Notes: generated from the letters alone by a model not told the origin. Counted from the first letter of the stretch, positions 44,364-55,442 are shown. The stretch is DNA of 64,000 nucleotides from Flavobacterium sp. TR2 (GCF_025252405.1 NZ_CP104307.1:2666001-2730000), one strand, 5' to 3'. Numbers and translations are program-made.

Positions 44364-45944
44364 ATGAGAATCATTCAAAGTGTTTGGGCATGTAATAAAT
44401 CAAATTTACTGACTTCTAATTCGGGATGGTTATCTCCTGAATACAATCTAATGTCTTGGGCATTAAGCTGTTTGCAATTAAAGCAATATTATCCGGAATT
44501 AATTTTATATGCTGATACTGTTTCAGCTAAAATGTTGATTGATACTTTGAGGCTCCCTTACAGTGAAGTAGTATGTAATCTGGATTCTTTAAATATTTAC
44601 CATCCGCAACTTTGGGCATTGCCTAAGATATCGGCATATTCACAGCAAGAAAAACCTTTTTTACATGTTGATGGGGATGTTTTTATCTGGAAAGAATTTG
44701 AAGATTCTCTTTTGAAGGGTGGTTTAATAGCTCAAAATATAGAAGCAGCTACAGATTATTATGAGAAAATAATGATTTCACTAGAATCTGAATTGAATTT
44801 TTTTCCCGATGAAATTCTAAAAGAAAGAAAGTCAAAAGAACAGATTTTAGCATACAATGCTGGAATATTTGGAGGAAGTGATATTTGTTTTTTTAAAGAG
44901 TATACTGAAAAAGCTTTTGATTTTGTTGGGAAAAACACATTAAATCTTTCCAAAATAAATGTTTCAAATTTCAATATATTTTTTGAACAATATCTTTTTT
45001 ATTGTTTAGCAAAGAAGTATAAGAAAAAAGTGAGTGTATTAATATCAAAGATAATTGGTGATAACCAATATAGAGGTTTTGGTGATTTTGAGAAAGTTCC
45101 ATATAATAATGATTACATACATCTATTAGGAAGCTATAAGCGTAATGATTTTGTTTGTAAGCAGATGGCTAATAGACTTCGGCAGGATTATCCAGAATAC
45201 TATTATAGAATAATTGATTTGTTTAAGAAAAATAAATTACCGCTCTATAAAGACTATTATAAAATAGAAAATGCGACCGAAAATTATCTGTTGGAGAGAT
45301 ATAAAAAACTACTAGATAAAGATTTGAAAAATAAAAGAGAATCATCTGCTAAGTCATTGAATTTTGATTTTAAAAGAAATCTCAAAAAAGAATTAGGAAG
45401 TTTTAAGTTAAATAAAGATCAGTTTATAGATTTTGAAATATTTAATTCAAAAATTGATGCCATAGTAAAAAAAGATTTTGTGTTTTTTTCTATAGATTAT
45501 TTGTACGCAAGAGATTGTAAGGCGAACTTTTATTTTCAAAGTTTGTTTGAAAATAATGTTGAGGTTTACTCTCAAGTGCTAGTGAGCGATAAAGATTACC
45601 GTATAATTGAAAGCAGATATAATTGGAGCTCTTTTATTGAAAAACAAAAAGTTAAAGATGAAAATGAAATAGTTGATTTAGAAGAATCTGAAACAAGTTT
45701 TTCTACCATTATTATTCCCGAATGCGATCAATACAGATTTTCATTAGTATATGTTGATTCTCTTGATTTGCTTATTCTAGATATTTTAAAAAAGAAAAAA
45801 AGAGTTGGAGAACTATTGGAAGAGCTTAAAGTTTATTTCGACACAAATGAATTGAAAAATAATATTAAAGAGTTTGAAGAGCTAATTTTTGGTAGAATAA
45901 AGTTAGGGCTGCATACTAAATCTATAAAATATATAAAAGTATAA
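44364..45944 (+). CDS. Glycosyltransferase-like protein (DUF6734-like) with C-terminal wHTH-like segment
   Basis: A 526-residue cytoplasmic protein with no signal peptide or membrane segment. Residues about 1-300 read as a GT-A-type fold: IIQSVWACNK start, then HVDGDVFIW (H101-V-D103-G-D105, a DxD-like metal motif) and AYNAGIFGGSDI later, the usual spacing in nucleotide-sugar enzymes. I associate this with DUF6734 from memory, not from a search. The C-terminal about 60 residues (463-526, LDLLILDILKKKKRVGELLEEL onwards) resemble the winged-helix PqqD-like fold that binds leader peptides in peptide-modifying enzymes. It is the first gene of the operon, 81 bp before the lysozyme precursor, so it may glycosylate the Gly/Ser-rich segment. 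Function is unproven. Confidence 0.65.
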   Translation: MRIIQSVWACNKSNLLTSNSGWLSPEYNLMSWALSCLQLKQYYPELILYADTVSAKMLIDTLRLPYSEVVCNLDSLNIYHPQLWALPKISAYSQQEKPFLHVDGDVFIWKEFEDSLLKGGLIAQNIEAATDYYEKIMISLESELNFFPDEILKERKSKEQILAYNAGIFGGSDICFFKEYTEKAFDFVGKNTLNLSKINVSNFNIFFEQYLFYCLAKKYKKKVSVLISKIIGDNQYRGFGDFEKVPYNNDYIHLLGSYKRNDFVCKQMANRLRQDYPEYYYRIIDLFKKNKLPLYKDYYKIENATENYLLERYKKLLDKDLKNKRESSAKSLNFDFKRNLKKELGSFKLNKDQFIDFEIFNSKIDAIVKKDFVFFSIDYLYARDCKANFYFQSLFENNVEVYSQVLVSDKDYRIIESRYNWSSFIEKQKVKDENEIVDLEESETSFSTIIIPECDQYRFSLVYVDSLDLLILDILKKKKRVGELLEELKVYFDTNELKNNIKEFEELIFGRIKLGLHTKSIKYIKV

Positions 45945-46025
45945 TCTATTTTAAAATTTGACACACTAAATAATGTTAATTAAATAGTTATTTGATGTTT
46001 TTACTTATTAATAAAACCTTTTATC

Positions 46026-47360
46026 ATGAAAACAACTAAGAAAATTAAATTTAGCGACATTAAAGGAATGTTGAAGAGAGATGGAATGAGAGAAATCATT
46101 GGAGGATCGGGTAGTAGTACTGGTTCAGGTAGTAATCTTTATGGCGGTGGAGGAGGTACACCAGCGTTAAGTAGTAATCCTTTTAATTCGAGTTTCTCAG
46201 GAAGCAATTATGGCGGATTTGGCGGAAGTAATGCTTCTGGAGGAGGAGTTTATGGTAGTGGTTCTATAACGGGATCTGGTGAAAGTAGTTATCCAGGGTC
46301 GCTATATTATAGTGGTTCTACAGGAATAAATAATTTAAATTCTTCTACATCTAGTTACAATTACAGCGGTACTGGCGGTTGGGTGTTTAATAGCGATGGA
46401 AGTAGAACTACAAATGACCCTACTGCTATTAGTCGTTATTTAGGTTTTTTAAGTGCAAACAATGGTAATGTAACAAGCAACCAGATGTATGACTTTTTGA
46501 ATAGAGAAGTCAGCGCTGGAGGACGAGAAATAAATAATAGTAATTTGCCAGGCATAGTTTTAAATGAAGTTCCTGTTGTTAATAATTACAAAGGTCCAAG
46601 CACAATTCCGCAAGGAGTGGTTTATGATAATGGAATACTTCATATTAATCCAACAAATAGTGGACAGGGAGGAGCTACAAATGGCACTAGAGCTGTAATA
46701 ACCCCATTTACAAAGCAGCAAGTGACCGATGGACTTAACAAAATTAAGTTTTCTGAAATGATGCATAAAGTTATTACAGATTATGACCCATTGAAAAAAG
46801 ACTATAATTATAGCGTTACTTTCCAGCCAGACATGAAATTAAATTCTGAAGGTGCTTACATGATTGCCTTATATGAAAAACTATCTCTGACAACTTATGA
46901 TAAAGATGGTAATTATGCGAAACACGCAACTGTTGGCTTTGGGCATAAGTTGCATGATGGAGCAATAAAATCAACAGATGTAAAATCTATAACATTCGAT
47001 CAGGCTGTTACATATTTAGCACAAGATATAATAGCAGCCGAAAATGCATTAAATCAAAAAATTGAAAATTTCGATCTTACTAATAAACTGACTAGAAACC
47101 AATATTCTGCATTAGTTGATATGACTTACAACGTAGGTCCTGGTTCTGATAAAAATCAAAATATCGTTCATCAAGTTCTTTCAGCAATGCAATCAGGAGG
47201 AGTAGAAGCAGCAAATAAAATAATGGAAAATTCCTATCTTAATAAGGAAGTCGGAGGGATTCAAGATAGAAGATATTTTGAAGCGCAGGCATTTATCAAT
47301 GGACGTTTGTTAACCCCTGAGCAGGCGAATGCAGAATTAATAAAATTAGGGCTTAAATAA
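46026..47360 (+). CDS. Double-glycine-leader lysozyme (GH24-like) precursor
   Basis: A 444-residue exported peptidoglycan hydrolase. Residues 1-27 form a double-glycine leader ending MREIIGG, with hydrophobic L16, M21 and I24 at -12, -7 and -4 and G26-G27 at -2/-1; cleavage should follow G27. There is no Sec signal. Residues about 28-125 are Gly/Ser/Asn/Tyr-rich, about 125-265 is a unique region (with IVLNEVPVV), and about 270-444 is a phage-type lysozyme: E284, then D294 and T302 before VGFGH, equal to the E-D-T triad of T4 lysozyme, plus TRNQYSALVDMTYNVGPG. The C39 exporter, adaptor and a likely inhibitor follow. It probably attacks the cell wall of competing bacteria. Confidence 0.85.
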   Translation: MKTTKKIKFSDIKGMLKRDGMREIIGGSGSSTGSGSNLYGGGGGTPALSSNPFNSSFSGSNYGGFGGSNASGGGVYGSGSITGSGESSYPGSLYYSGSTGINNLNSSTSSYNYSGTGGWVFNSDGSRTTNDPTAISRYLGFLSANNGNVTSNQMYDFLNREVSAGGREINNSNLPGIVLNEVPVVNNYKGPSTIPQGVVYDNGILHINPTNSGQGGATNGTRAVITPFTKQQVTDGLNKIKFSEMMHKVITDYDPLKKDYNYSVTFQPDMKLNSEGAYMIALYEKLSLTTYDKDGNYAKHATVGFGHKLHDGAIKSTDVKSITFDQAVTYLAQDIIAAENALNQKIENFDLTNKLTRNQYSALVDMTYNVGPGSDKNQNIVHQVLSAMQSGGVEAANKIMENSYLNKEVGGIQDRRYFEAQAFINGRLLTPEQANAELIKLGLK

Positions 47361-47415
47361 GTTATAAATTCTTTGTTATTAAAGAAACTACATTTTCTAA
47401 TAAAATAAAAAAAGT

Positions 47416-47994
47416 ATGAAAAAGATTTTAAATTTTTCAATAATATTAAATGTATTGCTGATTTTGATTATAACCTCTTTATTGTATAGCCATTATAAAA
47501 CAAGAAATAATTGCAAAATTAGTAAGAAAAACACTCAATATTTAAGTCTGCGAAAACGAATATTATCAGATAAAGAGAAAACAGATCCTGTGTTCATATA
47601 TAATTCAAAAAAATTTCCATGTGATTCTAAATATGGGAGTTACGAGATAAATCTTTGTTTGAGTGAAAGATTACATTTTGTCGATAGTTTATTGAATGTA
47701 TTGGTCAAATCAAATCTTAAAGAATTTGACTTAGAAATTGCCAGAAATAAAGAAGGAGTCTTAAAAGCTAAGGATAATACATATTTTGTAAATTCTTTGA
47801 AAATGAATATTGCGTCAAAAGAAAACTTTATAAAATATCAAAAAAAATGGCAGGAATTAAGAGAATTGAATTCACAAAATATTCAGATTGGATGTGAGGG
47901 TGGTACTGGATGTTCAGGTATTGTGAGCAGTGCAGAAATCAAGTTTGTTTTAAAAAGAATAGAAGAAATCAAAAAAATTAGTGGGTATAACTAG
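47416..47994 (+). CDS. Membrane-anchored LprI-like protein, probable immunity protein
   Basis: A 192-residue protein with an N-terminal membrane helix (about 5-25) and a C-terminal soluble domain, so the domain should face the periplasm. Residues about 66-185 fit the LprI/DUF1311 pattern: FPC69-x11-C81-LSERLHFVDSLLNVL, then SKENFIKYQKKWQELRELN and IGCEGGTGCSG...RIEEIKK. LprI of Mycobacterium tuberculosis is a lysozyme inhibitor. The gene lies 55 bp after the lysozyme precursor and before the exporter, the usual place for an immunity gene, so I infer that it protects the producer. The cysteines C69, C81, C160 and C166 could form disulfides. The family call is by eye. Confidence 0.65.
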   Translation: MKKILNFSIILNVLLILIITSLLYSHYKTRNNCKISKKNTQYLSLRKRILSDKEKTDPVFIYNSKKFPCDSKYGSYEINLCLSERLHFVDSLLNVLVKSNLKEFDLEIARNKEGVLKAKDNTYFVNSLKMNIASKENFIKYQKKWQELRELNSQNIQIGCEGGTGCSGIVSSAEIKFVLKRIEEIKKISGYN

Positions 47995-48028
47995 CTCTTA
48001 TAGTCTTTTAAATTAAAAATAAAATGTA

Positions 48029-50215
48029 ATGTTCAATTTTCCTCATGAATATCAGCTTGATGCTAAAGATTGTGGTCCAGCTTGTATTAAAATAATTGCT
48101 AAATATTATGGCAGGTTTTACAGCCTGCCTTTTTTACGAGATCTATGTGGCATTACAAGAGAAGGGGTTAGTTTTTTAGACATTAGCGATGCCTGCGAAA
48201 AAATAAGTTTACGCACTAAAAGCATTAAAATAGATTTTGAGACTTTTAGGACTATTCCGTTGCCATGTATTGTACACTGGCAGGATAATCATTTTATAGT
48301 AGTTTATAAAATAACTCATAAACAAGTATTTGTTTCAGATCCTGCAAAAGGCTTATTGAAATATTCTCATAAAAATTTTCAAAATGGATGGTTAAAAGAA
48401 ACTAAAACTGGAGCAGTTTTAGCCATAGAGCCAATGGCGGATTTTAAGCAGCGATCTATAAATGACAAACTAGAAAGACGTAAGACTTTTGAAAATTTCT
48501 TAGGTTATTTTACACCTTATAAAAAGAGTTTTGTAAACTTGTTTGTGGTCATGCTAATAGTAACAGTTTTGCAGGCATTTTTGCCTTTTATTTCAAAAGC
48601 TGTTATTGATGTTGGAATCCAAACAAACGATTTAGATTTTATTGACCTGGTTTTAATTGCCAATATAACCATTATAGTCAGCATTTTATTGAGTAATATG
48701 GTTCGGGATTGGATTCTCCTTCATCTAACATCTAGAATCAATATCTCATTAATTTCAGATTATCTGATCAAATTAATGAAACTGCCCATTACTTTTTTTG
48801 AAAACAAATTAATTGGAGATATTTTACAGCGAGCGCAGGATCATGAACGCATTCGGGATTTTGTAATGAATAACTCTCTTAATTTTCTTTTTTCGATTTT
48901 AACATTTTTCATTTTTGGAATAATTTTGATGATATACAGCCCCGTTTTATGTTTGATTTATGTTATAGGGAGCATATTATTTATTGGCTGGGTTTTATTT
49001 TTTCTTCAGTTTCGAAAGAAACTAGATTGGGAGTATTTTGACATACATACTAAAAACCAAAGTTATTGGGTAGAAACCATTGGAAGTATTCAAGATATCA
49101 AAATCAATAATTACGAGAAGCACAAAAGATGGAAATGGGAAGCTTTGCAGGTTCAATTATTCAAAATTGATCAAAAAATACTAAGAATCAATAATGCTTT
49201 AAATTTAGGAGCACAGTTTATTAATCAGTTAACCAATTTGATTATTACTTTTTACTGTGCGAAGTCAGTAATAAAAGGTGATATTACTTTCGGGGTAATG
49301 ATTTCTACTCAATTTATAATAGGAATGTTAAATGGCCCTATTATGCAGTTTATATCTTTTATTCAATCAGGGCAATATGCTAAGATTAGTTTTTTAAGAT
49401 TGAATGAAATACATGAGTTGGAGAATGAGGAAGAAAATGATAGTACTAATAATATAAAGCTTCCAGAAGATAAAAGTTTGCTTTTAAGAAATGTGAGTTT
49501 TCAGTATAGCCGTAATGGTGATTATATTTTGAGTAACATCTCTCTGGTGATTCCTGAAGGTAAAGTTACAGCAATCGTTGGTGATAGTGGAAGCGGGAAA
49601 ACTACTTTGCTGAAATTAATACTGAGATTGTATAAGCCTACTCATGGCGAATTGTCAATGGGAAATTTAAATATTCAGAATATTAATTTAAGACAATGGC
49701 GAGAAAGCTGTGGAGCTGTAATGCAAGATGGTAAAATATTTAGCGATACAATTCAAAATAATATTGTTTTAGACGATGAAAATATAGATTATGAAAGGTT
49801 AAAAAAAGCAGTAACAGCAGCAAATATAGCTTCTGAAATTGAATCAATGCCAAAAGGATATCAAACGATGATGGGAGAAAATGGAAGAGGTTTAAGCGGA
49901 GGACAAAAACAGCGTGTTCTTATTGCTAGAGCCTTGTATAAAGATCCTGATTATCTGTTCTTTGATGAAGCAACAAATTCATTAGATGTAATAAATGAAC
50001 AGAAAATTGTAGTGGCATTAGAGGAAATATTTAAGGATAAAACTGTAATTGTTGTAGCGCATAGATTAAGTACAATTCGTAAAGCAGACCAGATTATAGT
50101 GTTAAAAAACGGTTATATTACCGAAATTGGAAATCATGATATGCTGATGGCTCGCGAAAATGGACATTACTATCAATTAGTTAAAACACAAATAGGAGAT
50201 ACGGTAAATGGCTAA
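48029..50215 (+). CDS. C39-peptidase ABC exporter (bacteriocin-type, PCAT)
   Basis: A 728-residue peptidase-containing ABC transporter. The N-terminal C39 domain (about 1-140) has the oxyanion Q9, catalytic C15 (DAKDCGPAC), H88 (WQDNHFIVVYK) and D104 (VSDPAKG), so it should cut after the GG of the leader. Six membrane helices (about 165-445) follow, then the nucleotide-binding domain with Walker A G518-DSGSGKT, signature L622-SGGQ, Walker B YLFFDEATNSLD and the H-loop VVAHRLSTI. It cleaves and exports the leader-bearing lysozyme. The stop overlaps the adaptor start by 8 nt. No outer-membrane TolC gene is in the window, so a shared one is presumably used. Confidence 0.95.
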   Translation: MFNFPHEYQLDAKDCGPACIKIIAKYYGRFYSLPFLRDLCGITREGVSFLDISDACEKISLRTKSIKIDFETFRTIPLPCIVHWQDNHFIVVYKITHKQVFVSDPAKGLLKYSHKNFQNGWLKETKTGAVLAIEPMADFKQRSINDKLERRKTFENFLGYFTPYKKSFVNLFVVMLIVTVLQAFLPFISKAVIDVGIQTNDLDFIDLVLIANITIIVSILLSNMVRDWILLHLTSRINISLISDYLIKLMKLPITFFENKLIGDILQRAQDHERIRDFVMNNSLNFLFSILTFFIFGIILMIYSPVLCLIYVIGSILFIGWVLFFLQFRKKLDWEYFDIHTKNQSYWVETIGSIQDIKINNYEKHKRWKWEALQVQLFKIDQKILRINNALNLGAQFINQLTNLIITFYCAKSVIKGDITFGVMISTQFIIGMLNGPIMQFISFIQSGQYAKISFLRLNEIHELENEEENDSTNNIKLPEDKSLLLRNVSFQYSRNGDYILSNISLVIPEGKVTAIVGDSGSGKTTLLKLILRLYKPTHGELSMGNLNIQNINLRQWRESCGAVMQDGKIFSDTIQNNIVLDDENIDYERLKKAVTAANIASEIESMPKGYQTMMGENGRGLSGGQKQRVLIARALYKDPDYLFFDEATNSLDVINEQKIVVALEEIFKDKTVIVVAHRLSTIRKADQIIVLKNGYITEIGNHDMLMARENGHYYQLVKTQIGDTVNG

Positions 50216-51533
50216 TAAAAGATTTCATAAAACATTGAATGAAAATAGAACTGAAGAGGTTGCTTCAATAATTGAAAGAATGCCAACTAAATTCGGTGCA
50301 ACAATAAGCGGAATTGCTATTGGGCTGGTTTTACTTTTGCTGCTATTTGGCTGGTTAATTAAATACCCATCAATTTTGTCTGGCCAGATTGTTGTGAACA
50401 CACAGCAAGCTCCAGTTAGATTGGTTGCTTCAACTTCGGGGAACATAATTTTATTAAAGAATAAATCTGGCGTAAAAGTAAATAATGGAACATATTTAGC
50501 TTATATAAAGAATGAAGCTAATTTAAAAGATGTTCAATTGTTGAATGATTTACTTTATAAAACTAACATACATGAAGTTGTTTATAATGAGCATCGACAT
50601 TTGTTTCCTGAAAATTTATCTTTGGGTGAAATAAATAATAAGTATTTTAATTTTTTAAATTCATTATATCAATACTTAGATTATTCAGTCCAGCAGCCGT
50701 ATGAATTTCAAAAACAAATAAATCAAAAGTTATTAGAATTGCAACAAAGCAAATTTTCCCAGTTACAAAACGATTTTAAGAATCAGGAAATTAAATACAG
50801 AATATCGCAAAGCCTTTTTAAGAAAGATTCTATTTTATTTGAAAAAGAAGTAACTTCTAAAGCTGATATAGAGAAGTCAATTATTGCAAAAGCAAATAGC
50901 ATTCTTGATTATAATGCAATTGATAAAGAAATAAATAATACAAATTATCAAATAAAGGAAACTCAAAATAAAGCGCAAATAATTGCAATTGAAAAAGCAG
51001 TAAAAGAAAGAGAACTTGTTGTTAATTTATTCAACAGCTACTATGATTTGATAGATTCAATAAAAAAATGGGAACGTACTTATGTTTTTGTTTCGCCAAT
51101 TGATGGAAAAGTTGATTTCTTAAATTTTATTAAAACAAATGATTATATACAGTCTGGGCAGGAGTTATTTAAAATAATGCCTGATAATAATGAATTGATT
51201 GGTCAAGTCAATCTGCCAGAAAATGGAGCAGGAAAAGTAAAAATTGGACAAGGTGTTATTATTAAACTTAATAATTATCCCTACAATGAGTATGGCTCAA
51301 TAAAAGGGAAAGTTAAAAGAATTTCGCTAGTGACAAATCAACAAGCTCTTTCAGATAATCAGAATAAAATTAATTCCTATTTAGTTGATGTCACTTTGCC
51401 ATTTGGATTGAAAACGAATTATGGTGTAGAACTTAATTTTCATGCAGAATCAAAAGGAACAGCTGAAATTATTACAGAAGATCGAAGGTTAATTGAACGT
51501 TTCTTTGATAATTTACGTTACAAGCTAAAATAG
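50208..51533 (+). CDS. HlyD-family membrane fusion adaptor
   Basis: A 441-residue periplasmic adaptor with one N-terminal membrane helix (about 34-56, ISGIAIGLVLLLLLFGWLI), a lipoyl-like half (VRLVASTSGNIILLKNKSGVKVNNGTYLAYIK), a long coiled coil (about 170-285) and a second lipoyl/beta-barrel segment (VFVSPIDGKVDFLNFIKTNDYIQSGQELFKI, then GQGVIIKLNNYPYNEYGSIKGKVKRIS). It links the C39 exporter to an outer-membrane channel. It begins 8 nt inside the exporter gene, so both are translationally coupled. It is the last gene of the operon. Confidence 0.93.
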   Translation: MANKRFHKTLNENRTEEVASIIERMPTKFGATISGIAIGLVLLLLLFGWLIKYPSILSGQIVVNTQQAPVRLVASTSGNIILLKNKSGVKVNNGTYLAYIKNEANLKDVQLLNDLLYKTNIHEVVYNEHRHLFPENLSLGEINNKYFNFLNSLYQYLDYSVQQPYEFQKQINQKLLELQQSKFSQLQNDFKNQEIKYRISQSLFKKDSILFEKEVTSKADIEKSIIAKANSILDYNAIDKEINNTNYQIKETQNKAQIIAIEKAVKERELVVNLFNSYYDLIDSIKKWERTYVFVSPIDGKVDFLNFIKTNDYIQSGQELFKIMPDNNELIGQVNLPENGAGKVKIGQGVIIKLNNYPYNEYGSIKGKVKRISLVTNQQALSDNQNKINSYLVDVTLPFGLKTNYGVELNFHAESKGTAEIITEDRRLIERFFDNLRYKLK

Positions 51534-51624
51534 ATTCAATAAAAAACTAAATTTAGAACCTTGGAATCGGATTTTTAAATCATTAAGATTGTTGTTTATT
51601 ATTTGCGAATTTTTAGTTAAAAGC

Positions 51625-51645
51625 AGAAAAACCTTTGGTTTTCTT
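51625..51645 (+). terminator. Weak hairpin after the export operon
   Basis: AAAACC-TTT-GGTTTT can form a short stem about 90 bp past the adaptor stop. It is weak evidence for a terminator; no better one is visible in the 253-bp gap. Confidence 0.35.
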
Positions 51646-51715
51646 ATGGTAGATCTTTAAACCTTTATTTAATTCGAAAGAGCTTTAAAAAATTAAAAAT
51701 TATCTCATTCTGGAA

Positions 51716-53400
<1,685 letters not shown>

Positions 53401-53481
53401 TAATTATATTCTGTGAAGATGTAACATTTGAGTTAAACTCATTACTAATAACCTTCAACGAATAACTTTTTTAAATTAATA

Positions 53482-55404
53482 ATGGAAGAAAAAAAATTAG
53501 ACCTCAATTCGATCATTGGTTTTGTATTGATATTCGGAATTTTGATTTGGATAATGTATCAAAATCAGCCTTCTGAAAAAGAAATTGCTGCTGAGAAAGC
53601 CAAGAAAGAATTAGTTGCTAAACAAGAAGCACAAGCAAAAGCAGACAAAGCTAAAACTGCGTCATTACCAGCTGCAGCTGTAACTCCTGGAGATACAGTT
53701 CAATTGGCTCAATTGCAAAAAACTTTAGGAGGATTTGCTTATTCTGCAACACTTCCTTCTGCAAAAGAAGCTTTTACTACAATCGAAAACGAAAAATTAA
53801 GATTAAAGATTGCTAATAAAGGTGGGTATATTGTTGAAGCTACTTTAAAAGAATTCGAAAGATTAAAAAAAGGTTCTGGTCAATTAGTTGAGTTAATCAA
53901 AAACAACAACTCAAACTTAAATTTACAGCTTCTTACTACAGATAATAGAACATTAAATTCTAAAGATTTGTATTTTGAGCCAACATTAGAAAAAATTGGT
54001 GCAGACCAAGTTCTTTCTATGCGTTTGAAAGCTGGAGCTAATGAATTTTTAGAATACAAATATATTCTTAAGCCAAACGATTACTTAGTTGGTTTTGATA
54101 TTCGTTCTCAAGGATTAAACAGAGTTTTAAATTCTGCTAAACCAGTTGATTTGCAATGGGATTTAAAAACATACAGAAACGAGAAAAGTGTTGCTTATGA
54201 AAATCGTTATGCGCAAATTGATTACAAATACGAAGAATCAAAATACAATAACGTAAGTTCACACGGGCAAGGAAAAGAAGAAACTCCTACTAAAGTGAGT
54301 TATGTTGCGTTTAAACAGCATTTCTTTACTACAATTTTATCTACAGAAAAACCTTTTGAAACTTCAAAATTACAATCTGACGATTTAGTTAAAGACGATA
54401 AAATTGATACAGTTTTCACTAAACAGTTTAGAGCTAATTTGCCTTTAGCGTTTTCAAATGGAGAGATCGATTACAAAATGAATTTGTATATGGGTCCTGC
54501 AGATTACAAAACATTAAAAGCTTACGATAAAAACTTCGAAAAGATTATTCCGCTTGGATGGGGAATCTTCGGATGGATCAACAAATGGATTTTCATTCCA
54601 TTATTCGGATTCTTAAGTTCAACAATAGGATTGTCATTAGGAATTGCAATCATTATTTTTACGATTATCATCAAATTGGCCATGTCGCCAATTACTTATA
54701 AGTCATTCTTGTCTCAGGCTAAAATGAAAGTTTTAAGACCTGATATTGCTGAGTTGGGAGAGAAATTCAAAAAAGACCCAATGAAGAAACAACAGGAAAC
54801 TATGAAACTGTACAACAAAGCAGGTGTAAACCCAATGGCCGGATGTATCCCTGCATTGATTCAGTTGCCTTTCATGTATGCATCGTTCCAGTTTTTCCCT
54901 GCAGCATTTGAATTAAGACAAAAAAGCTTCCTTTGGGCAGACGATTTATCTTCTTTTGACTCGATTGTAAAATTACCGTTCAATATTCCTATGTATGGAG
55001 ATCATATCAGTTTGTTCCCAATTTTGGCGGCAATTGCGATTTTCTTCTACATGAAGATGACTTCTGGAGATCAGCAGATGGCTGCTCCTCAGCAAGAAGG
55101 TATGCCAGATATGGCAAAAATGATGAAAATCATGATTTATGTTTCGCCATTAATGATGTTAATTTTCTTTAACAACTACGGTTCTGGATTGTCTTTATAC
55201 AACTTCATTTCGAACTTAATTACGATCGGAATTATGTTTGTGATCAAGAATTATATTGTAGACAGTGATAAAATTCACGCTCAAATTCAAGAAAACAAAC
55301 AAAGAGAACCTAAGAAACCAAGCAAGTTCCAACAGCGTCTTCAAGAAGTAATGGAACAGCAGGAAGCGGCAAAAGCAGCTCAAGCAAACAAAAAGAAAAA
55401 ATAA
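53482..55404 (+). CDS. yidC: Membrane protein insertase YidC
   Basis: A 640-residue inner-membrane insertase. An N-terminal helix (about 8-24), a Lys/Ala-rich linker, and a large periplasmic beta-sandwich domain (about 65-345) are followed by the conserved five-helix 60KD_IMP core (about 365-615; SQAKMKVLRPDIAELGEKFKKDPMKKQQETM is the cytoplasmic C1 hairpin) and a basic tail. It inserts and folds inner-membrane proteins with or without SecYEG. It follows pyrG by 81 bp on the same strand and is closed by a hairpin terminator. Confidence 0.97.
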   Translation: MEEKKLDLNSIIGFVLIFGILIWIMYQNQPSEKEIAAEKAKKELVAKQEAQAKADKAKTASLPAAAVTPGDTVQLAQLQKTLGGFAYSATLPSAKEAFTTIENEKLRLKIANKGGYIVEATLKEFERLKKGSGQLVELIKNNNSNLNLQLLTTDNRTLNSKDLYFEPTLEKIGADQVLSMRLKAGANEFLEYKYILKPNDYLVGFDIRSQGLNRVLNSAKPVDLQWDLKTYRNEKSVAYENRYAQIDYKYEESKYNNVSSHGQGKEETPTKVSYVAFKQHFFTTILSTEKPFETSKLQSDDLVKDDKIDTVFTKQFRANLPLAFSNGEIDYKMNLYMGPADYKTLKAYDKNFEKIIPLGWGIFGWINKWIFIPLFGFLSSTIGLSLGIAIIIFTIIIKLAMSPITYKSFLSQAKMKVLRPDIAELGEKFKKDPMKKQQETMKLYNKAGVNPMAGCIPALIQLPFMYASFQFFPAAFELRQKSFLWADDLSSFDSIVKLPFNIPMYGDHISLFPILAAIAIFFYMKMTSGDQQMAAPQQEGMPDMAKMMKIMIYVSPLMMLIFFNNYGSGLSLYNFISNLITIGIMFVIKNYIVDSDKIHAQIQENKQREPKKPSKFQQRLQEVMEQQEAAKAAQANKKKK

Positions 55405-55412
55405 TTCTCAAT

Positions 55413-55442
55413 AAAAAAATCTCGATTTATCGGGATTTTTTT
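55413..55442 (+). terminator. yidC terminator
   Basis: AAAAAATC-TCGA and TCGG-GATTTTTT arms form a hairpin with a T tract, 9 bp past the yidC stop. Confidence 0.8.

Noticed and set aside
46560..46766. Minus-strand frame inside the lysozyme gene
   Set aside because: It is an antisense shadow with no signal, promoter or family pattern.
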